NCBI GenBank assembly: GCA_026261815.1
Contig: JAMPIT010000379.1
Span: 23,656,001-23,720,000, forward strand
Source: Monarcha castaneiventris obscurior
Lineage: Eukaryota; Chordata; Aves; Passeriformes; Monarchidae
Length of the DNA: 64,000 bases
Direction of reading: 5' to 3'
Shown: positions 12,683-26,140 of the stretch, piece by piece
Numbering within the stretch: the first letter of the stretch is position 1
Layout of the letters: every line of letters begins with the position of its first letter
Notes under the pieces: generated by a model
Seen by the model: the letters and a program-made list of their open reading frames with translations, nothing else
Database searches by the model: none
What the model was told of the DNA's origin: nothing
Made by a program: the position numbers and the translations under genes

Positions 12683-15600
12683 AGAACAAATTATCACGTG
12701 TACTCTCCTTCACAGCCTTCCCATTTATCCCAGGTTAAAAACCACTGTACTGCTCTTAAATAGTGATTAATGATAATTCTGAGTCAGTCTATTGCTATGA
12801 GGAGTCTGGAAAATAGCAATAAGAGAACTAACAAACACCAGAGTAGAGAGCTTTGGAGGTGGAAAGTGGAAGAAGGAAGGAAGATACAGTTGGATACTTC
12901 AGGGTTTTGTGTTGCTCTGCTTTAAGTATTTCTGTAGAAGACGTGGTTTCAGATCTTGAACTTCATTCTTGTTTTACACTACAACAAACGTGAGACATTC
13001 TGCCATTAAGTGACACCACATGCCCCATAACAAATTTGCTTAACCTATATTAGGGTTGCTTATAAAACTTAATATTATTTCTGTTCTTTTCCAATTAGTT
13101 TGAATTTATCTCAGTTTTAGCCATCTCTAACATTTAGTCTAACACACTTATCTAGCCCCTTGTTATAATGAGAGAAGAGAGCAAAGCATGTCCAAGGGTG
13201 ATTCATGCTGCCTGTCTTATATATCTGTCTTGCCAGAAGTAGTTGTATGGAAAATCATGTACTTGGTACTTGTAGTGAGGTTTTTGGGCAATGGAAGAAA
13301 GTATGGAAACAACATGACAGCTTTCTACTTCACGCAAACAGCTCCTTGCCAGGGTTTTTCTTGGGCAAATTTACATGTGAATCAATACTTGATCTTTAGT
13401 CTTTTCTTTGCTCTGTATTTTATACAAGTGACCAAATCTCAGAATTATTCTCTGTGATATTTATATTTTTGCTCTTTGCTTTTTCCTCTTCAGCTCTCTT
13501 TTCTCTTTATCTAAAGTTTTATTTTATATTAGCATGAGTTTCTATTGTCTTCTGGAAACTCAGTTATAGTTAGTACCCCATATGTTTCCCACCCTTTAAA
13601 TAATTTTTTTTTTCTGAAATAATTACTACCTTTATTTATATTGATTTTGGTACATTTTCCCTTCTCCTTCACCTGGGCATGTGGAAAAGTACAACAGAGT
13701 TTTGCCCCTGTGAGATCAACACGACCAGAATTTCTCTAGCTTTCTCAATATGGTCCATGAAGAGAAAATTGGGATCTTCCTCTCACAGCTGCAATTAATC
13801 AAATAGAGCTTCCTTTTGGCAATTTGCAATGCTAACTTTCTTGCTTAAATTTTTCTTTTGAAAAATCTTGAAACCCACTAATAATGCATAAAAACTACCA
13901 GATATTTTCCAGAAAGTTCTGGTGGTTTGACTCATACCCTCCATAAGATTATATTTCCTTCATGCAGATTCTGCAATCCTGAGTCATTCCCTCTCAAAAC
14001 TCCCAGAGAAAAGGAGTTGTGGTGGATGTTGACTCTCCCCCACTCTTGTTTGTCTAACGCAGCAGTTTGCATGCATTCATTGAAATGCAGAGAACTCCAG
14101 CACTCAGAAAACAGGAGATACAGAGTTAAGCAGAAAGCCTAACTTTAAGACTTTTTCCTGCTGTGAAGGGGCTTTATTTCATTACTTTGTTTGTTTGTGC
14201 ATTTATTTTTGGAGAATGATGAGCTGTCCATTGTGTTACTTCATTGTGAAAACTGAACTATTGTTGAGGAGTCCTAGAGCGTGGGATGGGCTCTTACTTG
14301 GTTTCCTAAAAGAAAACAAAATTAATTAAACTATAACTCTTTCTCCTTGGTTTATGGCCTAAAAGATAGGGCCTTTTTATTGTTATGCATTCTCTAGTAA
14401 TTATTACCACTTGTAGTATACTGCAGACTTTAACAGAGCAGAGATGTTCAGTTCATATCCCCCAGTCATATCTTTCTGTGGTAGCAAGGTTGTGATCTAA
14501 GTGCCCCTGGCATGACTGACAAACACATCACAAAGAATGCCTTAGAAGTGGAACAGTGTAATTCAGCTTTGCTTAACAGCAGCAGGACACACATGATCAT
14601 TTTCTTCATCTTGCAGCCCTAGATGCATTAGGCTGTGTTAAAATCCACATTGTTCAGATGAACCAAGCTCACCAACTGCTCTGGGTCCGTCTGTACATCT
14701 GATTACTGTATTGGAAGATCCTGTGGACAGTGTGTTAGAGGCTGAGAAAAAGTTAAATTTTCTTCATTGGGCCCGATGGCATAGAAAATGATTGATTTTC
14801 CCAGGACCTTTTGGGCTGTGGTACTGGAAATCACAGCTGTCAGGGCTGGCCCTGGCTCTGTCCACCAGTATGGTTCAGCCAAATGCACCTTGTTTTCTGA
14901 AATGCTTAATGTTAACCTGGCTTAGGTTTTCATCTAAATTTCAGCTAATACTGGTTTTCTGCGCAGTTATTCTTAGTTCTTAAGTCTTGTAGAGAAACAT
15001 ATTGAGAACAACTCCTTATACAATGTCCTTAAATTCATACTTGAAAATCTGATTGAGCAGATTTAGCATCAAAAGACAAAGCCTGCCTGCACTTAGAATT
15101 GCACAAGCTTAAATTTAATATCAAAAGCAAGGAATTGCCAAATGGGCTTTGAACAACCTGAAGCTACGTATTTGTCCAGATCATCCTTGGACTCAAGAGA
15201 ATGATGATGCAATGTAGAAAAGGCTTCTCAAGTGTGAAGCCACAGAGATTAATTCTCATTATTCTGTCCACTGCCAACACCACAGAAAAAAAAAAAAAAA
15301 AGAAAAGAAAAAACTTTGGGTCAGAAAACAGCTGGAAGGAAAAGATACTGCCTTTCAAAAATAAATTTGTCGTAACTTCAGGATATAAGTATATAAATAA
15401 TTAGGCAAATAATTTGCAATTATAATGTTAAAACTGCATGTGCATTTGAAGGCAGTTGCAGATGAAAGTGAAATAGTCTTATTCAATGCAGCCAACCCCC
15501 CAGAGAGACACAAAACTTTAAAATGTATGATTTAGGCCCTGTACTCACTATGAAATGACTACAATTTATATGAGATCAAATTCATTGCTTCTATATCTAA

Positions 15601-15696
15601 CATTACTCCTGTGAGCTGTAATATAGAATGGCACACAACTGCTCATATACTGAAATACATGCTACTTTTTTGTAAAAATCAGTTCTTAGGAAAGAT

Positions 15697-15727
15697 TTCA
15701 TTCATTCATTCATTCATTCATTCACTC
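15697..15727. repeat. (TTCA)n tetranucleotide microsatellite
   Basis: Seven uninterrupted TTCA units are followed by a variant ending in CTCATT. Simple short tandem repeat. Confidence 0.9.
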
Positions 15728-17398
15728 ATTAGTTAAAAAGTTAAAATAATGCAAGTATGTTAAATTTTACTATTATTAAAATGTCTTTGTATTGGGAATT
15801 TTTTTTAAGAATTGTTATTCCATTAATACATTTGTATTAAACTCCTGGTTTAAAATGACATTTTCCGTATTTTTTACCAGATGAAAAATATCTGCTGTTT
15901 TTCTTTACTTTTCTTGAGTATATTGCTTTTCTCTTCACAGTATAGAAAGAATTTTAATTTTAGGTATGAAATAGTTGCTTAAGATGTCATGTAAGATTTG
16001 CTTACACTTTTCTAGTTACTCTTCAAAGGTCTAATAATTGTGAGATAACATGAGAAACAAATTATTACAGCTGTGTTAAAAATTCTTATGTGGGACATAT
16101 CTTTATAAAATGGATCTTTCAGAAAAAAAATCTTAGTATACTTATTCTAGCATATTTAACAAAGCTACATAAATGGTTTAATTGTTTTGGTGAAGATAGC
16201 AGAAAATGAGTTACTGGTAAGTCCACAAATACAAATTTAAAATGCAAAAATCCATCTAAAGATGTATAGAACTTTAGTTTCCTCCAAGCAGAGAGCACGG
16301 ACACCACCCATGACTTAGCAGATGGGGTTTCATAATATATTTGACTGAATTTTGCTTTTTGATGTGAAAGAGTGATATTTCCTTAATTCTGAACTGTCAC
16401 TGAAGAATGTCCATGGGTACTCTGTGAAAGTCTTACATAATGTGTTTTGAGGGGGCAGTCTTTAGTGGTTTGGGTGTCTGAAGCTATTTCTTAATGCCTC
16501 AGTTAACTAACTCTTCTAAATTCATGAGAGCTGCACTGGATTGCTGAAAGGCTCCAGCAACCTTTTCTCAGGCTTGTGCATGACATCATACTTAAAACAC
16601 TCTATATTTTACTGAAATAATCTGTTATAATTACAGTGGCAAGTTTGTTTCATAAAAATGTTAAATTTTCAGAAGTCTTAAGCACCCTCTTCTTTTTTTT
16701 TTTTTAATTACCTTGAAAGAGGGAATCTGAAATGTCTGATAGCTTTTTGACTTGCTTAATGTTATGCCATACCCTTCTGCACAGTTATGGCTGACTTCTG
16801 TATTTGTAAGGAATCTCTCAAAATTAATTTGTTTTACTCTATATCCTTTTTAAAATTGTAGCAACTTGCTTGCTAAAAATCAGTTCTAAATTATGCCTGA
16901 TTTATGCCATTTAGTCTTCTAGTCTTCTGATATTTTTGCTGTATTATCAAAACATTACCTGTTTCATCTAGTCTCATTCCAATGACCTTTGCATATTTTT
17001 TCAGGTAAAGACCAAGTTAAGCCCCCTCCTTGTATTGAAATCTATCTGCATTTAGAAGACACTTTAATGGCCTTTCTGCTAATTTTATGACTTGCTTCTT
17101 TAAGAAGAGAATTGAGATGTTATTATTGATGTTTTCATTTTTTTCCTTCTGAAAAATTGATTTTAATGTGGAGTCCTACTTAAAAATCAATGACACAACC
17201 TGACTCAGGGTTTGACACTTAAAATCTATACTATTCTCAGTGGACTTGAGTTTCATAAGCCCAGACTCTGAAGACATATAATACAAAAGGCAAAAATTCT
17301 CCCCTGGGGTAAAATGTCAACGGAGATACTGCACATTTTAACAAAGCAGTCTAATTGCCTCTGCTCCAACACAGAAGGAGCTTATATTCAGGTAAAAA

Positions 17399-17430
17399 AT
17401 GTGTGTGGGGGTGGGGGTGTGGGTGTGTGC
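17399..17430. repeat. G/T-rich simple tract
   Basis: GTGTGTGGGGGTGGGGGTGT followed by GGGTGTGTG. There are three G-runs of three or more, one short of the usual intramolecular G-quadruplex pattern. Degenerate (GT)n. Confidence 0.75.
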
Positions 17431-18911
17431 TTGAGCATTTGGAAATAATATCTATCAAATCCCCCGAAAGTTAGTTTATGAGTGACTTCTATACTTGTTT
17501 ACACTTTGGAATCAGTTTATCTGTGACATATCACTCCCTAGCATTGTCTCATGGTGATACTAGAAATATTTGGAAGTTCACAAAAGAAGACAGATAAGCT
17601 ATGATTAATTAAAAATAGGATTTAATTAAGAATATAGAGAAGATTGAATAGGTGGCCTGATATGGAAATTTCAAGGACAGGTTTTCAGTTCCCTGAGATT
17701 CTGGATCCATCTTCAGATAGGAGCAGCTGGAGTAGGAAAGAATGAGAAAAAGGGAAATAACCTAAAAAGGTTTATTATGAACTTTGATGAGTTTATGGAA
17801 AATATCTTGTGTTGACTCTGAAAGTTCCTTTTCATTTCATATTGCCATATCTCCCTCCGAGTTCTGCACAAGACCAATGACATTTAAAGGTATCTCAGTG
17901 ATATTTAAAGGTATGAAATTCAAAAGCAATAAAAGCTAATATTTTTCTATCTTGTGCACATTTGGCTTCAAGGAACTGTTGCCAAAGTTTTGACAAAAGT
18001 AACTTTTATGCCAAAAATGTAGTTGCTCTGGAACAGAAGCTGGCTGTTGGGAGTAATTGCAAAATTTTTCTTATATCTTGGAGCAGATATTACACCTTGC
18101 ATGTCAGAGTTTAAATCAGTATTGTGGTTTTTATAGTTTCTTTGAGGTATCTTTGTTAAGGCCATCCCCAAAATAAAGTATTTGAATGTAATGATTTTGC
18201 ATCTTCCCTGCAGTGGTCAGGCCTTCTTCTTAGCTAAGAGACAATTGTTCACAATCATACATTCTTGTTGGAAAGCCTCACGGGTCTGTGGGTAGTACTG
18301 GTCTCTCATTAAATTATCAATTAAAAGCACAATTCAAAGTTAATACTAAGGAAATTGATTTATGAATGTGTAGAATTGAATATACCGATGCAGACTGAGT
18401 GCAGGAGACAAGAATTTGAACAGATAACTGCCATCTAGATGGCATAGATCACCCAGAAAACAGATACTTTTCCATAATTAGCAAACCTGAATTGGTCCCC
18501 TGTGATAAAACCAGTGTCTACATTGGATCTTTGCTGTTCTGTGTGTTTTCGAGAGAGCTTTCAAAGACAAGACAATAACCAGATTAGGAGGGTCCAATAC
18601 CTCCCAGCTCCCACGGTTTATTGTGAAAACAAGTGTATTCCTAAGGAGACAACAATAATGAGCATGGAGAGGAACAGCTACTGCTGTTTATCTGCAAGGC
18701 AGAGAATGGAGAGTCTGGGATCGTGGGTCCTTTCCCTGAGCCCAGCTGCTGGAGAGGTCACATCAGGGTGACTTTTACTATTTGCTCTTCTTATAAAGTA
18801 GGGATATTTTTGTTTTCTTCCTTCAACAAGCACTTTGAGATTGGATCAAATTATGCTTCTGAAGTGATTTGTAATATTCAAGTGGAAGTTATAACATGAT
18901 AATGCATGATG

Positions 18912-19089
18912 TATTTAAGCAAGAGGTGATAAATAGACATCAAGTCAAAAACAGCACTCTGCTAATATTTTTATTATTTTCATCAGTGTTTTGAAAATGT
19001 TATTTAAGCAAGAGGTGATAAATAGACATCAAGTCAAAAACAGCACTCTGCTAATATTTTTATTATTTTCATCAGTGTTTTGAAAATGT
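18912..19089. repeat. Perfect 89-bp tandem duplication
   Basis: Positions 18,912-19,000 and 19,001-19,089 are identical over all 89 bases. The unit starts TATTTAAGCAAGAGGTGATA and ends GTTTTGAAAATGT. The first seven bases of a third unit follow (19,090-19,096). The unit is unique AT-rich sequence, not a known repeat. Complete identity implies a recent duplication or an assembly artefact. Confidence 0.97.
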
Positions 19090-22000
19090 TATTTAAAATA
19101 TTTATGGGATACAAGAAATGTCATTCTCTGGATGAAAAAAAAAAAAAGGCAATGAAAAGTTAGTACAAATGGCATAACCATGATGACAAATGAGGAAAAA
19201 TACAAGTACTTACAGAAAAGCATCATTCATGAGTTAACAGAAGACTGAATCACTGTAGTGTGTATAAATATGGTGCAACAATGATTTTGATTACTCTTTA
19301 TCACAGCTCTGTGATACAATGTATGAAATAAAATAAAAAAGGACATGGGGCCAAAGATAAGCCCGTCTACATTATGCTGTTAATGAAGAATAAGGAACAG
19401 CATGGAAATTGATAAATCTTGCAGGATAGGAAAATGACAACTTTGGGCTCATCTATAATAACCTGAAGGATTTATCACTCTCTTTCCCTGCTGAAGCTGC
19501 AGGCAATTTTTCTGTTGTCTGTCTGGTACCTCAAGTTATTATACAAAGAAAAGGCATCATATATGCAGCAAAGATGGAACTGAGGAGGAGAATGAAGATA
19601 AAATATCCCAGAGGTGACCACTGTGACCATGTTAGTTCTAATGTGCCAGACTTAGTATTTGTGGCATTCCTTTAATCAAAGCCTGTTCGGGCTTAACTAA
19701 AATAGACACTTGCATTTTCAAACATTCATAATAGGTATGTTCCCTCAAAAAAAACTCATTCTCAAGAGAGAGTCTGGTAACACATTTTTCTGGCGAATAA
19801 TGGTCAATGCATTCCTTGTTACTGTACAAGGCAGTACCCATTTTAATGAGTTTTGCAGTGATTTTGGATGATATGTGGAACTAAGGCTGGATGTGCAAAC
19901 ACTGGCATGGGAGCATTTCTCCAAAGTGTGTCTGTTGGAGTGGCTTCTTTTAATTTCTCTCATGATTTTTTTTTTTTTTTTAAATTTCCTTTTGATGATG
20001 ACCTGAAGGGGATCAGTAGTCAGCTGCCATGCAGGACAAAATTTACTCAAAACTGAAATACTCTTTTTCCTAATCTCTTCTGCCATTTCAACTGATACAG
20101 GATAGGCAGTTCTCCACTACCAGTCTCAGCACAGCTTTTCACTCTTTGTATCCATCAGAAAAAAACCCAGATTTTTTCCCCAAATTTCTGTTTCCTCACA
20201 GTTTAATCTACCACCCTCCTCTTTTTTTTTTTTTTTTTTTTTACCCAAGGGTTCAAAATTCTTTTGGAGGATTTTGGGAAGACATCTCCAGGTCCAGAAT
20301 AGGGACTTGATTGCACCTTTCAGATCACTTTCCTTAACTGTGAACTTCATAGTGATGTGTGCCCACCTATGGACATTGTGCTCACAGTTCCAAACACCTT
20401 CTCTCATGGATTGTCCCTTTTTACTTTGAAGTTAGATCTGCTGTCAACATATGAGTGCACATACAATGCCCACAGATGTCCGGTCACCAGGTGCTCAAAA
20501 TTAGTCTTCATACTCCAGTCTACAATTTCTGAGGTACATTCCCAGAAAGGATATGAAGAAAAAATTAGAACACATAGAATGCTGAATTATCCTGACTGCA
20601 CAGCAATCTCCACATGTTACTTCAGATTTGGAAGGCCTATAAAATAAAACGGTCCTGAATCCCCGACCTAACGATCCATCATAATGCTGAATAAATGGGA
20701 TGATGTGATCAGAGGATCATCAGTAGTTTCTGTCACTTGTACAAATATCTGTTGAAACAAAACCTTTTGAACTCCTGGATGAATTGGTGTGTCCCAATGT
20801 GGGCAGAAGAACCTCCCCTACACAGGACTGCATGGTACTGAGACTCCACTCACCATCTCTGAATTGGGAAATTCTTCAGTTAGACAAGGTTAGAGAGAAG
20901 GTGAATACAGACTGGCCGCCATGGAAGTCTGTGAAATCCCTGTTGCTGGAGAAGTTAAACTGTGACCGAACAAGGCCCTGGGCAACCACATGCAGCCATG
21001 ATGCCAGCCCTACTATGAGCAGGACCATCCCTGATCCATCCACCCAAGCTGAGAAGCATGAAGCTGTGCAGAAAACCGGTGCCAGAACAGAAAACAGCAC
21101 TGAACCACTATTTTTGTCTCCCACTGGAAGCAAACCTAAGTTATTCTGCTGAATTTTTTTGTGATGGGAACTCAAACTGAGCTGGAATGATTTTGGGCCC
21201 AGTTAAACATCTGGTTTTAGTCCCTGTCTGCAGGGCTGAAGAGACCTAAAGACTTCCAGAACGGTGAGAGATGAAAGGTTATTAGATGTGTCCTTTCTCA
21301 AATGCTTCCCCAGTAATCCATGCATGGATGAAAAGAGGTTTGTAGGGGTCACTACAAGAATAATTTGATTAGATACCTTTTCGCACTTAAAAAAACCCTC
21401 ATGCTACTTTGTGAAGGTCTTCCTTTGCACAGCTTACCTACTGCAATTTACGTTTTCACAGATGGTATAAAGGTGCTCATATTTAATGTACCCTTCCACT
21501 CTCGCCCACCCCTTCCCTTGCTCTGCAGCTCCCTGTTTTAAAACTGCTAGTAGAATCATTTCCTTTATTCTAAGATAAAATTATTTATAATCAATTAATA
21601 AGCATTGCTGAGGCTTTTGTTTGCCTGAAGCATCATTTCCTATTCAGTTTTTGCATCTGAACTATTCAGCATTGCCTTTTGGTTCTCTCTGAAAATACTC
21701 TTGAGAACCCAGGCTTATCAGCCAAGAAGCATCCAACAGTGAAGCATGTGCATTTATGAAAAGACTATCACTTTTGTGCTAACTTTGATTGCCAGTTTCC
21801 ACACTTAAAATGAAAATGAAGCTGGTGGTAAAGCCACATATCTGAATTCATTACACTGAATTATATGAATTTCCTTTCTTTCCTTCAATTCCCTCAAGTG
21901 GCATAGATTAATTTATAGAGTGTATGTGTTTTTAACATCTGCAAAGTTCTCATGTGGATTGATGTTCTGAGAATAAAACTTAAAGCAGCCATTTCGAGGG

Positions 22001-22745
22001 TAATACAAACATTATTCCTCTTAATGATTTTTGCACACCTGTATTTTTGAATGTCAATTTGGGAAGTGGGAGTGGTATAAGGGTAATTAAAGAAGTTACT
22101 GTACTGACATGGTAGGAGACATATAACTGCACAGGCCACAAAGCAAAAGAAGTTGCATTTAATGTGCAACTGATTTTCCAAAGAGATTTGTGGGGAGACA
22201 TTTTGAATCCACAAAATTTGCCTTCCACAATAAATGACTCAAGACACTTCTTCCTCTGAGCACCTGATTTACATTAGCAACTTGTTACTTAGAAGCACAG
22301 GCACTATGATTTGTGTCCAAAAGCTGGTTTTGTACACAGATTTTCCTTATTAAAGTGGGAATTATTTGTTTTGAAATTTTTGTCCTGAAATGCCTATAAC
22401 CAAAATCCAGTGTTTTTGGAAACAAATTTAATACATCCCAGTCTGGTCACTCCATCATTTCTTTGTGTCTTTAAACAAACTGGGAGCAAGGTAATAGTTT
22501 ATTCTTCTCCTTCTTTGATCCCCTGTCAAAATGACAGCAACACCAACCTGTCTAATGATTTCTGGCTATCACCGACTTAACCAGAAGCAAACACCATGCT
22601 CTGTTGATCACATTGTGATTTAACTTCACATTCCTCAAATTCTCCAATCCATTTTTCAGATGGTTAAAATTAGAGAGAAAGAGCTTGTTCTCCATAGAAG
22701 ATATTTCTGCAGACTTCAAAGAGAAGCATTTAAAAAATTGGTAGT
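19090..22745. other. Unique AT-rich non-coding sequence
   Basis: No gene or transposon is recognised. It contains T-runs near 19,969 and at 20,222-20,242 (21 T) and an A-run near 19,135. The open frame near 20,784-21,152 is somewhat GC-richer than the surroundings but matches nothing I know. A strong acceptor and a GTGAGA donor frame a 30-bp segment near 21,235-21,265, too short to weigh. Confidence 0.55.
20222..20242. repeat. Poly(T) run of 21
   Basis: Uninterrupted T homopolymer preceded by a pyrimidine-rich stretch (CCACCCTCCTC). No retrogene or SINE body is recognised beside it, so it is called a simple homopolymer. Confidence 0.9.
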
Positions 22746-23640
22746 GAATCACAGTTCAATTCAGGATGGAAGAGACCTCTGAAGGTCACTTTGTCCCATC
22801 TCCTCCAAGGAGGAGTGACACCAAAGTTGGGTCAGGTTGCTTGGGATACTTTGCAGTCAGTTTTGAAACTCTCCAAGGACATCTCCACCTTCTCTCTAGA
22901 CAGCCTGTTACTTTGCTTAACCACTTATAATGGAAAGCTTTTTCTCTTTTTTTTTTTTAATATCCAGATGCAATTTCTCTGCCAAAAAGTGCAACTGTTG
23001 CTTCCTGCCTTTCACTGTGCAACCCTGAGAAAAATCTGACTTCATCTTCTCTGTAAACACCCATTAGGTGGTGGAAGATGATAATTAGATCCATCCTTCT
23101 CCTTGTCTTCCCTAGACCAAACAAATCCTCATTCTCTCCTCATACACTGTGTGCTCCAGCTCCTGGACATCTGAGTGACACTCTGCTTGACTCGCTTCAG
23201 CTTACTGATGATTCTGGGACTAAGTTCAAAACTGACACAGTGCTTCTTGCAAGTGTTGAGCAGAGGAGAATGATCATTCCTCTGGCACCTTAGAAAGTCC
23301 TTAGAAAGGACTAACGCAGCCCTGGATGCCCCTGCCTCAAGGTCTCATTGCTGACTTAATATTCAGCCTGCTGCCCCACCAAGACCAGCAGATCTTTCTC
23401 TGCAAAGCTGATGCCTAACCATGCATCAGCCAAAGTGGGGTGCTGCATGGGGTTATTCCATCCTGGGAGAATGGCTTTGCCTTTGGCTTTGTTGAAGCTG
23501 GGTTCCCCATCACCCACTGCCTCAGTGTATTAATTCTTGCCCAGTTTGAGGTCATCCACAAACTTGATTGATATCTGACGAAGCACAGGAAAATGTGTTG
23601 AAACAATATCAGCTCCTGTATCAAATTCCATTGCAAATGT
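22746..23640 (-). mobile_element. Old CR1 LINE copy, about 0.9 kb
   Basis: Minus-strand CR1. On the plus strand it starts with a degraded tail complement (GAATCACAGTTCAATTCAGG, then 'atggaagagacctctgaaggtca'). It passes the 'actctccaaggacatctccacc' and 'cctgttactttgcttaaccac' blocks. It then covers the region for the C-terminal half of the reverse transcriptase ('tctttctctgcaaagctgatgcc', 'gtgctgcatggggttattcc', 'tggctttgttgaa') and the upstream 'gtttgaggtcatccacaaacttg' and 'gtgttgaaacaatatcagctcc' segments. A T-run interrupts it near 22,950. It is heavily mutated, lacks coding capacity and has an uncertain upstream edge. Confidence 0.8.
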
Positions 23641-26109
23641 TTGCATGTCAGGCTCCGAACTGCTGACAAAAAAACTTCTTTACTGACCTTTTCACATATC
23701 TCCCCCATAATCTTTGTCCCTTGAAGAGAGTCTGTTGGAAAGACAAGGTAAAATCCTGCTGTGACACCCATAATGCAGCTGGCTGCTGATCCATAGGTTC
23801 CTTTTACTCCCGCCCATGTATTTCCCTTTAAGCGACATGACTGCTCAGGTCCTTGCTCCTGCTTCCTTCTCTTTTATAGAGATCCGTGGTCAAAAAGAGT
23901 GCTTCCCTTGGCATTTCCGATAATTTTGATCTCATTGAAAAGTCAGACACTCCAGTTTAGATCAGATTTTATCAACAACAGGAAAACACATGTACTCTGT
24001 AACGTTTATCCCATTAACAACAGCACACAGACACTGTCTTAAGAGAAACCAGTTAGTATAATATTTGCTGTACAGCTCAATAAGGTGCAAAATGCACGTT
24101 CTTTTATTAAGGCCCATTTTTCTTATGTTAGTTCTGACTACCGTGCATTTTACCCATAGTTCAATAATACCAGTAATGACTTGAATGAGTAACTAGACAA
24201 AAAAACATTACATTATATCTATAGGATGAGGCAAATTTCTTTTCACAATCAGAAGTCTCATGTGAAAAGGAAAGCACTGGGTTGGAGGGTAGACTCCTTA
24301 GTTTAAACTCAGACAAGCCCTGATTGCTCTGCTGGCCTGAGGAGCACACTTAAAGGACCAGCCCTGCCCTGAGAGAAGAAAAGGACTTTTGCTGATATAT
24401 GCATTTCTCTTTGTTGCTGTGGCATTATTTATGGATAAAGTAGGCCCCTCAGATGTATTCCACCTGTAAATTCCCAAAGTCACAAAACAGGCGTTTCATT
24501 TTGAGAAAAGTACTTTGCATATCACTAAATTTGCCAAGGGCTGCAAAAATTGCCTATAGCTCTGCTTTTTCTGAAAGAATAGAGAGCAAACACTAGCAAT
24601 GAAGTTTGCTGAGACTCATCCAGGCTGCGGTGGTGCAGGAAGGATCAAATATCCCCATCCTTCCTGCAACACCAGATGCACAGGGACCCTGTGCTGCATG
24701 TGGCCATCTGATGTCCCAAGATGTAACTCCTCACCCCAGGAGAACCAAAGGCTGAGGCTGGTGGTGGAAGGGTGATGCCAACTCTGAAATGGTGCCTGTT
24801 GTGCCACACTGCAGGCTGGTGCTTTGTGTCTCTGCCTTTCTTCCTGCTCAGGGATTTTCACTGGGAAAACTGCTTTTTCTGAAAAGCAATGGAAAGTCTT
24901 GTGGGGAAATGTTCTATTTTTAATCAGACTTGGTCCTTCCTTACCAAGTCATTAGAGGGACCGTCAGCCACCTACACCTGTACCAAGGCAGATTAAAAGA
25001 ATATGATTTTAATCTAATAGCACTTTTTCAATTACTTTCTGAAGCTGTAAATGACAGTGAGACTACAGCATGTTCCTCTCTAGAGAGCTGACTTAAATTA
25101 CATTCATATATCATATATCATCTCTTCAGTTTAGCTTGAGATTTAGAAACTACATCAGTAATCATGTCATTTGACCAAATCAAATTATCTTCCCTAGATT
25201 TGGAGCAAGAGACAGTTTTAAACTCATGCAAAATGAAAAACAAAACAAAAAGATTGAACTTCAAATTTGTCTTTCAGTAGTTAAAATAAATTTCCATACA
25301 ATTTCAATAAATATGTAACTAAGAGGCTGAATGAGTATACAAGAAGTTATGCTCCCATACTCAGGAGCTCAATTTATCTCATCATTCAGAATCTAGGCCT
25401 ACTTAATGAGTTTTTAGAGGCTCATTTAGACTGTTCTCTTACAAATATTTTGTGCTGTTTCAAAGTCATCTGGCCTTCCCTTTTTCTGTTTTGTCTTGAT
25501 TTAATATACCATAATAATTCCGCTCTCAATCTTTCAAGTATCAGTAGGTATCAAATAACCATCTGAGAGCCTTCGTGCTGTCTTTAAAAATACTCATCCC
25601 TCCCATCTGGTACTAAGTGCTTTAATCACATTTTTCCTTGTTGTGGCTATTGCAATCCTGCCAGTGTGTTTCATGGTATGCGGATATGGTTGGGCATGGG
25701 GTAATTCTGATGATGAGCTGGGATTGATACAATTACTCCTGTTACTTCTTTTACAAATACAAGCAATGAAACGACAGAAAACTTGTATATACATATATAT
25801 CTCCTGTGTGAGGAGACATCTAGGCTATCTGAGATAGGTTGCTGGGGTACTATAAGGGATCCTGCCACAAGGCAGCAAACAGGGAAGAACTGGAACTCAA
25901 CAGGATGAAATTTTTTGTGCAGTCATATTGCACTTCTCTGAAACAAACTAAATCTTACTTAAATCTATGTAGGGCCTTTTTTCCTGTGTTGTACTGGGAT
26001 GCAGGTGCCCTTGAACCATGCAAAAATTGGAGTGACAAAAGCTTAGCATTGTTGTTTTTGCTTGGGCCTCATGGAGATTTTGCTTCTAAAAACCCTCTAC
26101 TTAAAAAAT

Positions 26110-26140
26110 TTTTACTAAAGCTTAAAAAGCTTTAGTAAAA
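26110..26140. repeat. Perfect 14-bp inverted repeat, 3-base loop
   Basis: TTTTACTAAAGCTT (26,110-26,123) and its exact reverse complement AAGCTTTAGTAAAA (26,127-26,140) flank AAA. It would form a 14-bp hairpin in RNA or a cruciform in DNA. It is AT-rich and so of modest stability. No transposon ends or gene are recognised beside it. Confidence 0.9.

Larger units (their letters stand above)
12683..18911. other. Unique AT-rich non-coding sequence
   Basis: No gene or interspersed repeat is recognised. It contains a poly(A) run of about 16-17 near 15,285, a short (TTCA)n array and a G/T-rich tract, the latter two listed separately. Open frames are short and unremarkable. Confidence 0.6.

Noticed and set aside
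12333..12763. Open frames of 126 codons on both strands through the AAAAG array
   Set aside because: They are open only because the pentamer lacks stop codons. The low-complexity KRKEK/FFSFL peptides are not protein evidence.
17399..17430. G-quadruplex
   Set aside because: Only three runs of three or more G occur, so the standard four-run pattern is not met.
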